Shown here in pieces: positions 47,818-56,874 of a stretch of DNA of 64,000 nt. The stretch's first letter is position 1. Each line of letters starts with the position of its first letter. Both the position numbers and the translations under genes were made by a program. Under the pieces are notes generated by a model, which worked only from the letters and a program-made list of their open reading frames with translations, ran no database searches and had not been told where the DNA came from. Source of the stretch: Magnetococcales bacterium (GTDB lineage: Bacteria > Pseudomonadota > Magnetococcia > Magnetococcales > Magnetaquicoccaceae); contig JADGBT010000007.1 in assembly GCA_015231375.1 (NCBI GenBank), positions 1 through 64,000 on the forward strand, read 5' to 3'.

Positions 47818-49431
47818 TTAGTAGGTTTTCAACCATCTTTCCACCAGGGCGTTGATGTGGGCCGTGGCCAGACTGTTCCAACCGCGACCCTGGCTGATAT
47901 CCCCATGGGCGTGGTGACCCATGCGGGCATCGAAGTTCTTGCGTTTCTCAAAGTCGCTGGCGAAGACCGCGAAGACCAGACGGCGGTTCTGCTTGGTGTA
48001 AAGATACCCGGCCAGCGCCTTGCCATAAAGCACGGTGCCGGTTTTGGCCCACACCCGGTAGGCGGTGTCGGGACCGGCGAAACGGCCCGCCAGGGTTCCC
48101 TTCCAGCCGGAGACCGGCAACAGCGAGGCATAGGTGCGGTCGCCGATCGGGGCGGCATTGGCCAAAAGCAGGATGGCGGCCATCTGTCGGGGCGTGACCC
48201 GGCTCACCGAGGAGAGTCCGCTGCTGTTGGCCATGTGAAAACCGCTCCAGTCCACCTGGGGGAGCTGTTTGTGGATCCAGTCGCTCAAGATGCGGGCGGC
48301 GCTGGAGGCGGATTGGGGTTGTCCGCTCAAGCGTCCGGCGGCCATGATGCCGATCAGTTCGGTCCACAGATTGTTGCTGTGTTCCAGGGCGAAACGGGCC
48401 AACTCGCTCAACGGTTCGCTGGCGCGACTGGCGAGAATGGCGGCATTGGGAGGGGTGCGTCCCGCCACGGGATCGGGCAGATGCAGACCCGCCTGACGAC
48501 AGAACTCCCGGAATGCCAACGCCGTATGGCGTCCCGGTTTCTTGAGGGGCAGCCAGTCCCAGCCGGAACGGGCGCCACGGGGATTGAGACGCCACTGCTC
48601 TTTCTGGTCCCCTCCCAGATAGACCAGTGACGGCCCGCTGGAAGAGGAGGGACCGGCCACCAGGGAGATGTAATCCAGATTGGGGGTGGTTTGGGTCATG
48701 ATCTCCCCGTTGCGGTTCATCATCCATTTCAGCCGGATGCGGCTGGGGTCCAAGGTGAGCGCGCTGAGTCCCTGGTTGTAGGTCTCTTCCTCGTTTTGCT
48801 CGTCGCTGATGTTGGGCTGGGCCACCAGGGCGGATTCGTCGAACAGGAAACGGCCCGAAATCCGATAGATTCCCCTGCCTTGCAACTGGTTGGCCAGATC
48901 CATCAAACCGGTCATGTTCAAGGAGGGATCCCCGCCCCCCACCAGCACCAGATCCCCCTGCAACACCCCGTTGACCACTGGAGCGGCGCTTTGCACCGTG
49001 GTGACCATCCGGTGATCCCCCCCCAGAATGTGCAAGGCGGCCAGAGTGGAAGGCACCTTGGCCACCGAGGCTGGAATGAACAGCTCGGAGTCGTGTTGCA
49101 CCTCCAGGAGTTGTCCGGAGTGGATATCCATCAGCAGATAGCCAAGTCGGGAGCTGCCCTCCAGGGGTGTGAGCGGCCGGTTGGCGGCGGCTTTGGCGGC
49201 CGGGACCGTTTTTTTCTGGTTTCTGGCGGGGACGGCACTTTTGGCGGGTTTGGCGTTCCGGGTGTTCTTGGCGTTTCGGGCGGGTTGGACCGATTGGGCG
49301 GAACGCTTGCCGGTGGAAGCCTGCGCCTGTTTTCCGGAGGAGACGGGTGCGGCCATTGTCGCAGCCGGGACCAACCAAAACAGACACAGCAGGAGAGATA
49401 CCATTCTGAACATGCGACGCTTTCCGGTCAA
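47818..49431 (-). CDS. dacB: D-alanyl-D-alanine carboxypeptidase/endopeptidase (PBP4 type)
   Basis: This is a periplasmic S13 peptidase of 537 residues that trims peptidoglycan cross-links. It has a signal peptide (ending near TMAA), then a Lys/Ala-rich linker of about 55 residues that is longer than usual. All three active-site motifs are present: SxxK at 122-125 (SVAK), SxN in EHSNNLWTE, and KTG in WAKTGTVLYG. It stands alone downstream of the metzincin operon, with 99 bases to the next gene. Confidence 0.92.
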   Translation of the reverse strand: MTGKRRMFRMVSLLLCLFWLVPAATMAAPVSSGKQAQASTGKRSAQSVQPARNAKNTRNAKPAKSAVPARNQKKTVPAAKAAANRPLTPLEGSSRLGYLLMDIHSGQLLEVQHDSELFIPASVAKVPSTLAALHILGGDHRMVTTVQSAAPVVNGVLQGDLVLVGGGDPSLNMTGLMDLANQLQGRGIYRISGRFLFDESALVAQPNISDEQNEEETYNQGLSALTLDPSRIRLKWMMNRNGEIMTQTTPNLDYISLVAGPSSSSGPSLVYLGGDQKEQWRLNPRGARSGWDWLPLKKPGRHTALAFREFCRQAGLHLPDPVAGRTPPNAAILASRASEPLSELARFALEHSNNLWTELIGIMAAGRLSGQPQSASSAARILSDWIHKQLPQVDWSGFHMANSSGLSSVSRVTPRQMAAILLLANAAPIGDRTYASLLPVSGWKGTLAGRFAGPDTAYRVWAKTGTVLYGKALAGYLYTKQNRRLVFAVFASDFEKRKNFDARMGHHAHGDISQGRGWNSLATAHINALVERWLKTY

Positions 49432-49570
49432 TAGATCAAAAGGAGCGCGAATCCACTGCCGGGCAGGGCGTTGGATCTGACGAGTGGGACGGATCCCGTT
49501 GGCGGAAGCGAATTAAACCCGCATTGTCGCACTTGCGCAATGTCTCACGCGCAATCCGTCAGGCTCGCGA

Positions 49571-50695
49571 TCATGGGGAAGAGGAAAGACAATGGTCTGG
49601 AGGGCGAAGCGCGCCACTCCTGAAACGGGCCTGAAAAGGAAGCAGCGCGACGCAAGGCAACGGATTGTTTCCGGAAAGATCAAGATGATCCAGAGCGGTC
49701 AGGGATTCAAGACCGGTCAGATCGAAGATGTTCCGGTCCGGGCAGATCAATTGTTTCAGCGCGGCGATTTCCACCCCTGATCCGTGTTGATCCAGACACG
49801 CCCGCAGCCCCGGATCTCCGAAAGGCAGGGTATCGACATCCGCTTCCTCGTGGGCCGCGTACACGGCGGCGTGTTCGTTGAGCACGCGGGCCGCGTCTCC
49901 GGTTTCCGGGTCGCCGCAACGTTGCGCGACCCCGCAGCGGGGATCGCGCAGACGGGGATTGGAAAAGAACGGCAGACTGGCCTTGTCGTGGCCCAGCACC
50001 TGTTTCATCCATCCGCCCACCATGATGGTGCCGAACTCCCCGGACTGGGGCCGACCGTCGCAGTTGCCCACGCCGTGGCCCAGGGCATACGGGGTGAGCG
50101 CCGAGGTGTGCCCCTGGCCCGGTTGACAGCCATCCACCATGCGACCGTGATTCAATCCCATCAGGTGGCCCAGTTCGTGGGCCAGGGTGTGGGCGCCGCA
50201 AACGGGGTTGTAGACCATCAGGGCGTTGCGCGAGGTGGAGATGGCCGCGCGGGTCTGGTTGACCGCCAGCGCGCGTCCACAGCCCGGTTTGCCCCGCAGG
50301 GTCAGGGAACGGGTCGCCGCCACGGTGAAGTCGGCTCCCCATCGGTCCGCCTCCCGGAACAGCCCCGCGAAGCCCTGGCGCTCGTGGCGCATATCCTCCA
50401 GGATCTCCACCGCCTCATCGTTCGGCATCCGGGTGAACGCGACCGCCACGATCTTGGCCTGCATGGCCACCTGGCTGTCGCGATAATAGCGGTTCAAGGT
50501 GGCCACATGGTCTGCCAGTCGGGTTTCGATGGCCTGAAGATCGCCCCGGTCGGCCTCCGGGGTCTCGTTGACCACGAAACGCAGACCGATCCAGGAGAGA
50601 TCGTCGGCCCGAAGGGGCGGCAGCGGCCAGGCGAGCGCCCACAACGCCAACACCCCCCGCAACGTTTTGATGAAGCGGTGGCCGTATCGCGGCAT
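49571..50695 (-). CDS. Secreted metzincin-type zinc metalloprotease
   Basis: This 374-residue protein has a signal peptide (about 10-29, ending LRADD). A reprolysin-like catalytic domain carries the full zinc site AHELGHLMGLNHGR (HExxHxxGxxH) and a downstream GTIMVGGWM that could be the Met-turn. The C-terminus has a short leucine-rich-repeat-like segment (IFDLTGLESLTALDHLDLSGNN, cited in part). Several cysteines suggest disulfides in an exported enzyme. The ATG at 50695 lies 8 bases after the upstream stop, with GGGGGAG before it. Substrate unknown. Confidence 0.82.
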   Translation of the reverse strand: MPRYGHRFIKTLRGVLALWALAWPLPPLRADDLSWIGLRFVVNETPEADRGDLQAIETRLADHVATLNRYYRDSQVAMQAKIVAVAFTRMPNDEAVEILEDMRHERQGFAGLFREADRWGADFTVAATRSLTLRGKPGCGRALAVNQTRAAISTSRNALMVYNPVCGAHTLAHELGHLMGLNHGRMVDGCQPGQGHTSALTPYALGHGVGNCDGRPQSGEFGTIMVGGWMKQVLGHDKASLPFFSNPRLRDPRCGVAQRCGDPETGDAARVLNEHAAVYAAHEEADVDTLPFGDPGLRACLDQHGSGVEIAALKQLICPDRNIFDLTGLESLTALDHLDLSGNNPLPCVALLPFQARFRSGALRPPDHCLSSSP

Positions 50696-50703
50696 GATCT
50701 CGC

Positions 50704-53154
50704 TCACTCCCCCGGAGAGTCTGCGTTCCGGCTGGCCAGAAAACCGGCGATGGCCAAGGCCCGTTGTCGGCGCAACGCCTCGTTGGGTCTTTCCACCCAC
50801 ACCCGGATTTCCTTGATGAACTTGATGATCCCCAACAGCAAGATCCAATCGGGCAGGGTACGGGTTTCGGCCTCGTTCAAGGGGAAATGGGCGGTGTAAT
50901 GGGTCAGCAGCGCGTCGAAACGGGCAAAATCCGCCATCTGGATGTATTTGTCCGCCAACGAGAACTCGAATCCGCCATCCAGCAGATCCAGCACCCGGGG
51001 TCCGTGATAGCAATTGTTGAAATCGAAAAAGCAGGTCGTTCCCGTCGGGGTGATGATCACGTTCTTGGGGGTGACATCCCCGTGATTGTGGACCGGATGA
51101 CAGCCTGCGTGCATGTTCTGGCGGAAGGATTCGTCCAGGAATGGCTGAATCCGGGGGGCCAACTGCGCGAAGGCGGCCTGGAGTTCCGGAGTGAGGGTCG
51201 GATTGGCCTGAAACGTGGCGAAATAAGGCAGCCAGATCCGGCAGGACTCCTCGAAGGTGAACGCCTGGGGCAGGGGCACGGGATCATCGACCTGCACCCG
51301 GTGCAGTTTGGCCAGGGCCGCGCCGATTTTATCCAGGGGATATTCCGGTCGGGACTGGGGAAGACCAGGGATGCGCTCGAACAGCAGCGCCGGATGACCG
51401 TCCAAGGTGAGGGGCGATCCGGGTTGCGTCGGCAGGATGCGGGCCGTCTCCACCCCGCGCGCCACCAGGGCCTCGATGAGGGAGGCTTCGTAGGCGGTAT
51501 GCTCGACGATGCGGTTGCTGTGGTAGTTGCCCGCCACCTTGAAAAGCTTGAGTATGGTTTCGTTCTCCCCCCGGAAAACCTTGTACAGCAGATTTTCCGT
51601 GGAGACCCGCATCGGTTCCACCACCGCGTCCGGCATGGCGTAGCGTTCCCGCACCTGTCGGGTCAAGGCCAGGAGTGGACCTTCGGCGCCCGGGGCGATG
51701 CCATCTTTCAGCCGGTCGTGGATCAGTCTGGCGTTGAATTTCTTCAAGAAGGCATCCTTGGCCTCCCGGTTGCCCTTGGAAGGAAAATGGATGTAGGCAT
51801 CCACCAGATGATGCATGAAGGGCAGATGGGGATGGAGCGCGCTCCAGTCCGAGACATCCTGGGCCAGGGGGATCTGGGTGATGTGATAGACCGCGCAACC
51901 GCTGCTGGCGGATTCGGGATTGATCAGATGCCAGTTGGCTGGCAGATCCGCTTCCCGTTCGGGATGGATCTCGATCAGGATGTCCACGTCGGAACCCAGC
52001 TTGGCATTGGGGCCGTGGACAAAGGGGGCCAGATAGTGACCCATCTCCCCCCGCAGGGCCGATCCCATGAGATACACCCGATCCACCGCCGCGCGCGAGG
52101 CCACTTCGGCGCGTAGGGTTTCGGCCACCCGCTGTTGCAGCGCCTGTTGCGCCTCGGGCTCGAAACGGATCTTGGTGGGCTTGATGAAACCCATCTCCAG
52201 TCGGGCCAGCAGGGTGCTCCAGGCCCGATAGAGACTCTTGGCCGCTTCCGGACCGGCTGCGGCGGCGGAAGAGTGCGGAAAGATCACCCGTCCATTGGCG
52301 GGAGAATAAAGCCAGAACTGGGGATCGCACTCCACCTGGGCCGGTTTTCCGGCCACCAGGGCGTAGTACAGATCCAGCACCTGACATTTGACGCGGTTCA
52401 ACAGATTGGGATCCACGCCCGCTCCGTGACGGCTCAGGAACTCCACCAGCCGTTCCGTGTGATTCAGCCCCCGCAACGCGCGGAAATCCAGACCGGAGCC
52501 TTTCTTTTCTCCCCGCACCATCACCTTGAGGGGATTGCCCTGGTAAAGGCTGCCTTCCGGGGTCGCCTCGTGGGTGAACCCGATCAGCTTGAAGATGTCC
52601 CGGACCTTGGGCAGATGATGGGCCGCGACCCGCAGGGTCATGGTTTCGGCGGGCGCGTTGCCCGATTCCAAGATGAAATCGAGTTCATTGGCTTCCAGTA
52701 GTTCCAGCACCTCGGCATAGGTGGAGGCGCAGGGGGCGTCGGGATCCAGTCTGCCCACCTCGCGGATCAACGCGCGGAAATCCTCTTCGTCGATGAGAAT
52801 CTTGTAATTGCGGTAGTGCAGATGATACCCGTCGCTGCACGCCTCGATGGAGAGTCGTCGCGGATGATAGGTCACCTCGTGCTTGAGCTGGGATTCGGTC
52901 CAGATGCGCACGTCCTCCTGATTGGCATTGGCCAGTTTGCCATCCTGATAGCCCTTCTGATGGATGATCGTCTGCAACTCCGCCGACTGCTTGCGGAAGG
53001 TTTCGCTGATCTCTTCGAACTCACCCCGGCTCAGCTCGATGCGCAGATCCCGGTAGTGGATATGGATGTTTTCCTCCATGTCGAGGAAAAGATTGCGATG
53101 CCGTGGTCTGCCGAGGATCTGGCCCCGGTAGAGCACTTTCTTGATGACGCCCAT
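50704..53154 (-). CDS. Nucleotidyltransferase-phosphotransferase fusion protein
   Basis: This 816-residue protein combines three regions. Residues 1-140 hold two copies of a beta-hairpin motif (IHIHYRDLRIELSRGEFEE and YHLHYRNYKILIDEEDF). A nucleotidyltransferase-like domain at about 355-470 has YLMGSALRGEMGHYL and LGSDVDILIEI. A C-terminal aminoglycoside-phosphotransferase-like kinase at about 520-770 has the catalytic HNHGDVTPKNVI and metal-binding FFDFNNC. All key residues of both catalytic motifs are present. It lies between a polyphosphate kinase and a secreted protease in one unit. Substrate unknown. Confidence 0.75.
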   Translation of the reverse strand: MGVIKKVLYRGQILGRPRHRNLFLDMEENIHIHYRDLRIELSRGEFEEISETFRKQSAELQTIIHQKGYQDGKLANANQEDVRIWTESQLKHEVTYHPRRLSIEACSDGYHLHYRNYKILIDEEDFRALIREVGRLDPDAPCASTYAEVLELLEANELDFILESGNAPAETMTLRVAAHHLPKVRDIFKLIGFTHEATPEGSLYQGNPLKVMVRGEKKGSGLDFRALRGLNHTERLVEFLSRHGAGVDPNLLNRVKCQVLDLYYALVAGKPAQVECDPQFWLYSPANGRVIFPHSSAAAAGPEAAKSLYRAWSTLLARLEMGFIKPTKIRFEPEAQQALQQRVAETLRAEVASRAAVDRVYLMGSALRGEMGHYLAPFVHGPNAKLGSDVDILIEIHPEREADLPANWHLINPESASSGCAVYHITQIPLAQDVSDWSALHPHLPFMHHLVDAYIHFPSKGNREAKDAFLKKFNARLIHDRLKDGIAPGAEGPLLALTRQVRERYAMPDAVVEPMRVSTENLLYKVFRGENETILKLFKVAGNYHSNRIVEHTAYEASLIEALVARGVETARILPTQPGSPLTLDGHPALLFERIPGLPQSRPEYPLDKIGAALAKLHRVQVDDPVPLPQAFTFEESCRIWLPYFATFQANPTLTPELQAAFAQLAPRIQPFLDESFRQNMHAGCHPVHNHGDVTPKNVIITPTGTTCFFDFNNCYHGPRVLDLLDGGFEFSLADKYIQMADFARFDALLTHYTAHFPLNEAETRTLPDWILLLGIIKFIKEIRVWVERPNEALRRQRALAIAGFLASRNADSPGE

Positions 53155-53204
53155 GATGGAAACTGGCTCCTTGTCTTGAAAAAAAGTGGAGTGCGGGCGG
53201 AAGG

Positions 53205-54062
53205 TCAGGGCCGACCGATCTCTTCGTCAACGGTTTGGACGATGCCTGGATCCAGATTCAACAGCGCGTGATTCTTGTTTTCGTATTCGAACTGGCGCAA
53301 CAGAAAGCGGATGCTGTTGATGCGCGCCAGTTTTTTGTTGTCCGAGCGGATCACGGTCCAGGGGGTCTCGGGGAAGTTGGTGCGTCGCAACATGTCGTCA
53401 CGGGCCTGGGAGTAATGATCCCAGTGGTCGAGCGCCTCCTGATCCACCGGACTGAGTTTCCACACCTTCAAGGGATTGGTCTCGCGGGAGGCGAAACGTT
53501 TTTCCTGGGAGGCCCGTTCCACGGAAAACCAGAACTTGATCAGATGAACGCCGGATTCGGTCAGCATCCGTTCCACGCAGGGCAGTTGATGATGGAACGC
53601 CTCGACCTGTTCCGGCGCGCAAAATCCCATCACCCGCTCCACCCCCGGACGGTTGTACCAACTGCGGTCGAACAGCACGATCTCCCCGCCATGGGGCAGT
53701 TGCGCGATGTAACGTTGAAAATACCACTGGGTCTTTTCGGTTTCGGTGGGTTTTTCCAGGGCCACCACCCGGCAGACGCGGGGACTCAAGAATTCGGTGA
53801 AGCGTTTGATCGTGCCGCCCTTGCCGGCGGCGTCCCGCCCTTCGAAGATCACCAGCACCTTGAGTTTTTCTTGAATCACCCACTGTTGCAGTTTCACCAA
53901 CTCCTGCTGCAACGGGGTGAGGATGTTCAGATAATCTTGTTCGCGCAGCAGCTTGACGATTTCAAGCTCCCGTCCCCGGATCAACTCCTCGAAAGGAACG
54001 GCCTCGGGCGCGCTGGTGGAAACCTGGACAGGAGAAGGGGTGAGATGTTCCGGATCGGTCAT
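53205..54062 (-). CDS. ppk2: Polyphosphate kinase 2
   Basis: PPK2 transfers phosphate between polyphosphate and nucleotides. The 285-residue protein has Walker A FEGRDAAGKGGTI, Walker B FDRSWYNRPGVERVMGF and the lid region ASQEKRFASRETNPLKVWKLS (cited in part), matching the single-domain PPK2 group. I chose the ATG at 54062 (MTDPEHLTP); upstream in-frame sequence is a shadow of the intergenic region. It heads a three-gene leftward unit and diverges from the Nudix gene. Confidence 0.92.
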   Translation of the reverse strand: MTDPEHLTPSPVQVSTSAPEAVPFEELIRGRELEIVKLLREQDYLNILTPLQQELVKLQQWVIQEKLKVLVIFEGRDAAGKGGTIKRFTEFLSPRVCRVVALEKPTETEKTQWYFQRYIAQLPHGGEIVLFDRSWYNRPGVERVMGFCAPEQVEAFHHQLPCVERMLTESGVHLIKFWFSVERASQEKRFASRETNPLKVWKLSPVDQEALDHWDHYSQARDDMLRRTNFPETPWTVIRSDNKKLARINSIRFLLRQFEYENKNHALLNLDPGIVQTVDEEIGRP

Positions 54063-54316
54063 GACAGCCTCATGGAATGGAGAAATAAGGGGGAAATTAA
54101 GGATCCTGCGCTTTGGATCCTGTTTCGATCCTGCGCTTTCGTCCTGCAATGGTAGCCATTCCGGGTTGCTTTTGTCGAGTTCACGCAGAAACAACAGGGG
54201 CCGTTCGGTGGGCCGATTTCTTGCCGGTGGTATGACAGGCCGATTGCTGCTATGGTGGAGCCATGGGAAAAGATCGCGTCACGGTGGATCGGTTTTCTAA
54301 GTCGAAGGAGTCGGGC

Positions 54317-54742
54317 ATGAGCCAATTTCCGGATTATTATTACAAACAGTCGGCGGTGATCCCGGTGCGGATGCACGCGGAGACGTTGCAGGTGCTGATG
54401 ATCTCCTCCCGCAACAAAAGCCGCTGGATCATTCCCAAGGGGATCGTGGAACCGGAACTCTCCCCGGCGGACTCGGCGGCCAAGGAGGCCCTCGAAGAGG
54501 CCGGCATCGAGGGTCGGGTGTTGCCGGAGTCCATCGGCGTGTTCCACTATGAAAAATGGGGCGGCGTCTGCGTGGCCGAGGTGTTCGTCATGCGGGTGGA
54601 AAAGGTGCAGGATCACTGGCTGGAGAGTTTCCGGGATCGGCTCTGGCTCCCCCTGGAAGAGGCGGCCCAACGGGTGCGGGAAGAGGCGTTGCGCGCGCTG
54701 ATCCGACAGGTGCCGGAATTCCTGGCCAGGGTGGACCCGTGA
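54317..54742 (+). CDS. Nudix hydrolase
   Basis: This 141-residue Nudix protein has the motif region starting GIVEPEL and ending KEALEEAGI. The catalytic E-E pair and Gly are kept, but the motif Arg is Lys and the first Glu is shifted by one position, so activity may be altered. The family resembles diadenosine-polyphosphate/diphosphoinositol-type Nudix proteins. AAGGAG precedes the ATG at 54317. It overlaps the hydrolase gene by 4 bases (GTGA) and diverges from ppk2. Confidence 0.85.
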   Translation: MSQFPDYYYKQSAVIPVRMHAETLQVLMISSRNKSRWIIPKGIVEPELSPADSAAKEALEEAGIEGRVLPESIGVFHYEKWGGVCVAEVFVMRVEKVQDHWLESFRDRLWLPLEEAAQRVREEALRALIRQVPEFLARVDP

Positions 54743-55635
54743 CGGCTGGGCCGGGAGCGCGCGGCGTCGGATGGTTCCGTCGGATACTGGGGCCGGGAGC
54801 GCACGGCGTCGGATGGTTCCGTCGGATACTGGTTTCCGTGCTGCTGCTGGGCCTGCTGGGATACGGGAGCGTGGCCGGATATCTGTTCTTTGCTCAAAGC
54901 CGTATGGTGTTTCATCCCAAACCGGGCCTCGACACCACCCCCGAAGCCTGGGGCATGCGCTACGAAAACGTCTTCTTCGACAGCCAGGGCCAACGCCTGC
55001 ATGGCTGGTGGATTCCCGGCGATCCGGAAAAGCCGGTGATCCTGTTCTTTCATGGCAACGCCAGTGTCTTGTCCGGGCTGAAGGCCCACGCGGAACTGTT
55101 CCGACGGCAGGGATTGGGGCTTTTTCTGTTCGACTATCGCGGTTACGGCCAAAGCGAGGGAGAGCCCAGCGAGGATGGACTGTACGCCGACTCCCTGGCC
55201 GCTTACGCCCATCTCAGCGGTCCTTTGAAAATCGCTCCTGCGCGCATCGTCTATTTCGGCCACTCCTTGGGCGGGGGCGCGGCCACCTGGCTGGCGCTCC
55301 GTCATTCGCCCCGCGCCTTGATCCTGGAAGGCACCTTTTTGTCCATCCCCGCCGTGGGCGAGGATCGGTATCCCTATCTGCCGATCCGACTGTTGAGCCG
55401 GATCCGTTTCGACAATCTGGAACGGATCCGGGCGTTGTGTCTGCCGCTGTTGATCATCCACAGTCAAGACGACGAGGTGATCGCCCCGCATCACGGTCGC
55501 GCCCTGTTCGAGGCGGCGGCCTGCGCTCCCCGGAAAAGTTACCTGGAGACCCGAGGCCGTCACAACGTCAGTTTCAATCAAGGAGGCGCGCTGGCGGAAG
55601 AGGGATTGCGGCGGTTTCTGGCGAGCGTTCCTTAA
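54739..55635 (+). CDS. Membrane-anchored alpha/beta hydrolase (Bem46-like)
   Basis: This 298-residue protein has an N-terminal membrane helix (about 33-50) and an alpha/beta hydrolase domain. Visible are the oxyanion-region FFHGNAS, FDYRGYGQSEG and the nucleophile elbow GHSLGG, with Asp in HSQDDEVI and His in GRHNVS completing the triad. The layout is that of Bem46-like hydrolases. The GTG at 54739 overlaps the Nudix stop. The first 30 residues include a 14-residue duplication (GPGARGVGWFRRIL and one-residue variant). Confidence 0.86.
   Translation: MTAGPGARGVGWFRRILGPGAHGVGWFRRILVSVLLLGLLGYGSVAGYLFFAQSRMVFHPKPGLDTTPEAWGMRYENVFFDSQGQRLHGWWIPGDPEKPVILFFHGNASVLSGLKAHAELFRRQGLGLFLFDYRGYGQSEGEPSEDGLYADSLAAYAHLSGPLKIAPARIVYFGHSLGGGAATWLALRHSPRALILEGTFLSIPAVGEDRYPYLPIRLLSRIRFDNLERIRALCLPLLIIHSQDDEVIAPHHGRALFEAAACAPRKSYLETRGRHNVSFNQGGALAEEGLRRFLASVP
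54748..54831 (+). repeat. 42-bp tandem duplication at hydrolase N-terminus
   Basis: Two head-to-tail 42-bp copies differing by one base encode a 14-residue basic repeat just before the membrane helix of the hydrolase. Confidence 0.88.
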
Positions 55636-55665
55636 GAAAAACAGAAGGCGCGCGCCGGCCGTCCC

Positions 55666-56175
55666 TCAAACGGACGGCAAAGAGGACAGCTCCATGGCGC
55701 TGTTTTCCACCTCGGCCAGCACGATGTCGATGCGCGCATCGGCAGGATCGGCGCCGTTCAACACATTGCGCGCCACGGCGGCCCTCAGGGCCTGCGGATC
55801 CTGCGCGTCCCAGGCCGCCAGATAGGCGTCACGACGGCCCGTCCCCTGCAACACCAGCTTCTTCATGCGCCGCCCCATGCCCATGTCGGTCACTCCCCGA
55901 CAGCGCAGACTCTCCTCGAATCCCTCGTAGGTCATCTCCCACAACGCCTGGGACAACGCCTGACTGTTTTCCTGGTGACGCAACCGGTGCAACAGGCCGG
56001 CGACCAGCAGGGTCATCACGTCGAATCGCAACGGAAAATCATCCGGAATCCCCAGCCGGTCCGCGTGCGTCAAGGCCAGAGCGCGGGTGGCCAACCGGTC
56101 GTAAAGCGCCATGGCCATGGGTCGCAACCCGTGGGATTGATCTTTTTTTGTCAAACTTCGCACAAACCACCACAT
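55666..56175 (-). CDS. Ubiquinol-cytochrome c chaperone (CBP3-like)
   Basis: The 169-residue protein belongs to the ubiquinol-cytochrome c chaperone family (Cbp3-like), which assists cytochrome bc1 assembly. The family pattern is visible as PDDFPLRFDVMTLLVAGLLHRL, LSQALWEMTYEGFEESLRCRG and VTDMGMGRRMKKLV, each cited in part. It is convergent with the hydrolase gene and divergent from the BamE-like gene; no bc1 genes are near. Confidence 0.82.
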   Translation of the reverse strand: MWWFVRSLTKKDQSHGLRPMAMALYDRLATRALALTHADRLGIPDDFPLRFDVMTLLVAGLLHRLRHQENSQALSQALWEMTYEGFEESLRCRGVTDMGMGRRMKKLVLQGTGRRDAYLAAWDAQDPQALRAAVARNVLNGADPADARIDIVLAEVENSAMELSSLPSV

Positions 56176-56253
56176 GGATACTTTGCTCCCGCCTTCGTCA
56201 ATAGGGTATCATGGGATCCATCCCTACTACCGTTTCACCTGTCCGGGAAAACC

Positions 56254-56871
56254 ATGAACAGACCCCATCGCTCCCCGTTGTCCCTGTCACGCGTCGTCAT
56301 CGTGGCCTTTGCCCTGGCGGGCTGTCAAGCTCAGATACACGAAAGCGGCGTCATTCTGACCCCGGAAGCCACGGCGAGAATCGAACCCGGCATCACCACA
56401 CGCCACCAGGTGATCGAATGGCTGGGGCCGCCCACGCTCGTCAATCCCTTTCATGGCAACCGCTGGCTCTACATCCAGGATCGCAAGTACAAAAACGTGC
56501 AACGCACCTTCTCGCGGGTGGCCAACCGCCTGGAAATCACCTTCGACTCCAGCGGCGTGGTGCGGGATGTGCAAAAGAATTTCCAGGACAAACCCTGGGA
56601 TCCCACCACCATGCCCGAAGCCGACAACGATCAGGGCTGGGTGAACTGGCTGTGGGATCGCCATTATGCCAAACCCGCCACCAATCTGCCCGCTTCGGCC
56701 CAACCGCAACCGGAATCGGACGTCTCCCCCGCGACGCCACCCAAGGCCCAACCCGAATCCGACTCCAACGCCAAGTCACCCTGGTGGCGTTTCTGGTCCA
56801 AACAACCCGACATCGATCCGGATTCCGTGCAAACCATGCCTCCCGAAGCTTCCAACACCCCGGACCACTAA
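56254..56871 (+). CDS. BamE/SmpA-OmlA-like outer-membrane lipoprotein
   Basis: The 205-residue protein has a lipoprotein signal with lipobox ALAGC (Cys near residue 24). A SmpA/OmlA domain follows (IEPGITTRHQVIEWLGPPT and WLYIQDRKYKN), as in BamE, the BAM-complex lipoprotein. The C-terminal 80 residues are a Pro/Ser/Glu-rich tail not found in short BamE proteins. The ATG at 56254 gives a normal signal peptide; in-frame sequence upstream is antisense to the chaperone gene. The next gene starts 3 bases after its stop. Confidence 0.85.
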   Translation: MNRPHRSPLSLSRVVIVAFALAGCQAQIHESGVILTPEATARIEPGITTRHQVIEWLGPPTLVNPFHGNRWLYIQDRKYKNVQRTFSRVANRLEITFDSSGVVRDVQKNFQDKPWDPTTMPEADNDQGWVNWLWDRHYAKPATNLPASAQPQPESDVSPATPPKAQPESDSNAKSPWWRFWSKQPDIDPDSVQTMPPEASNTPDH

Positions 56872-56874
56872 GGA

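Noticed and set aside
46084-48630. 848-codon open frame on the plus strand
   Set aside because: It is antisense to the MshM-like and dacB genes and reads as Gly/Arg/Gln-rich translation typical of GC-rich shadows.
55659-55679. 7-bp hairpin (GCCGTCC/GGACGGC) between convergent hydrolase and chaperone genes
   Set aside because: No T-run follows on the plus strand and it overlaps the chaperone coding end; not enough to call a terminator.
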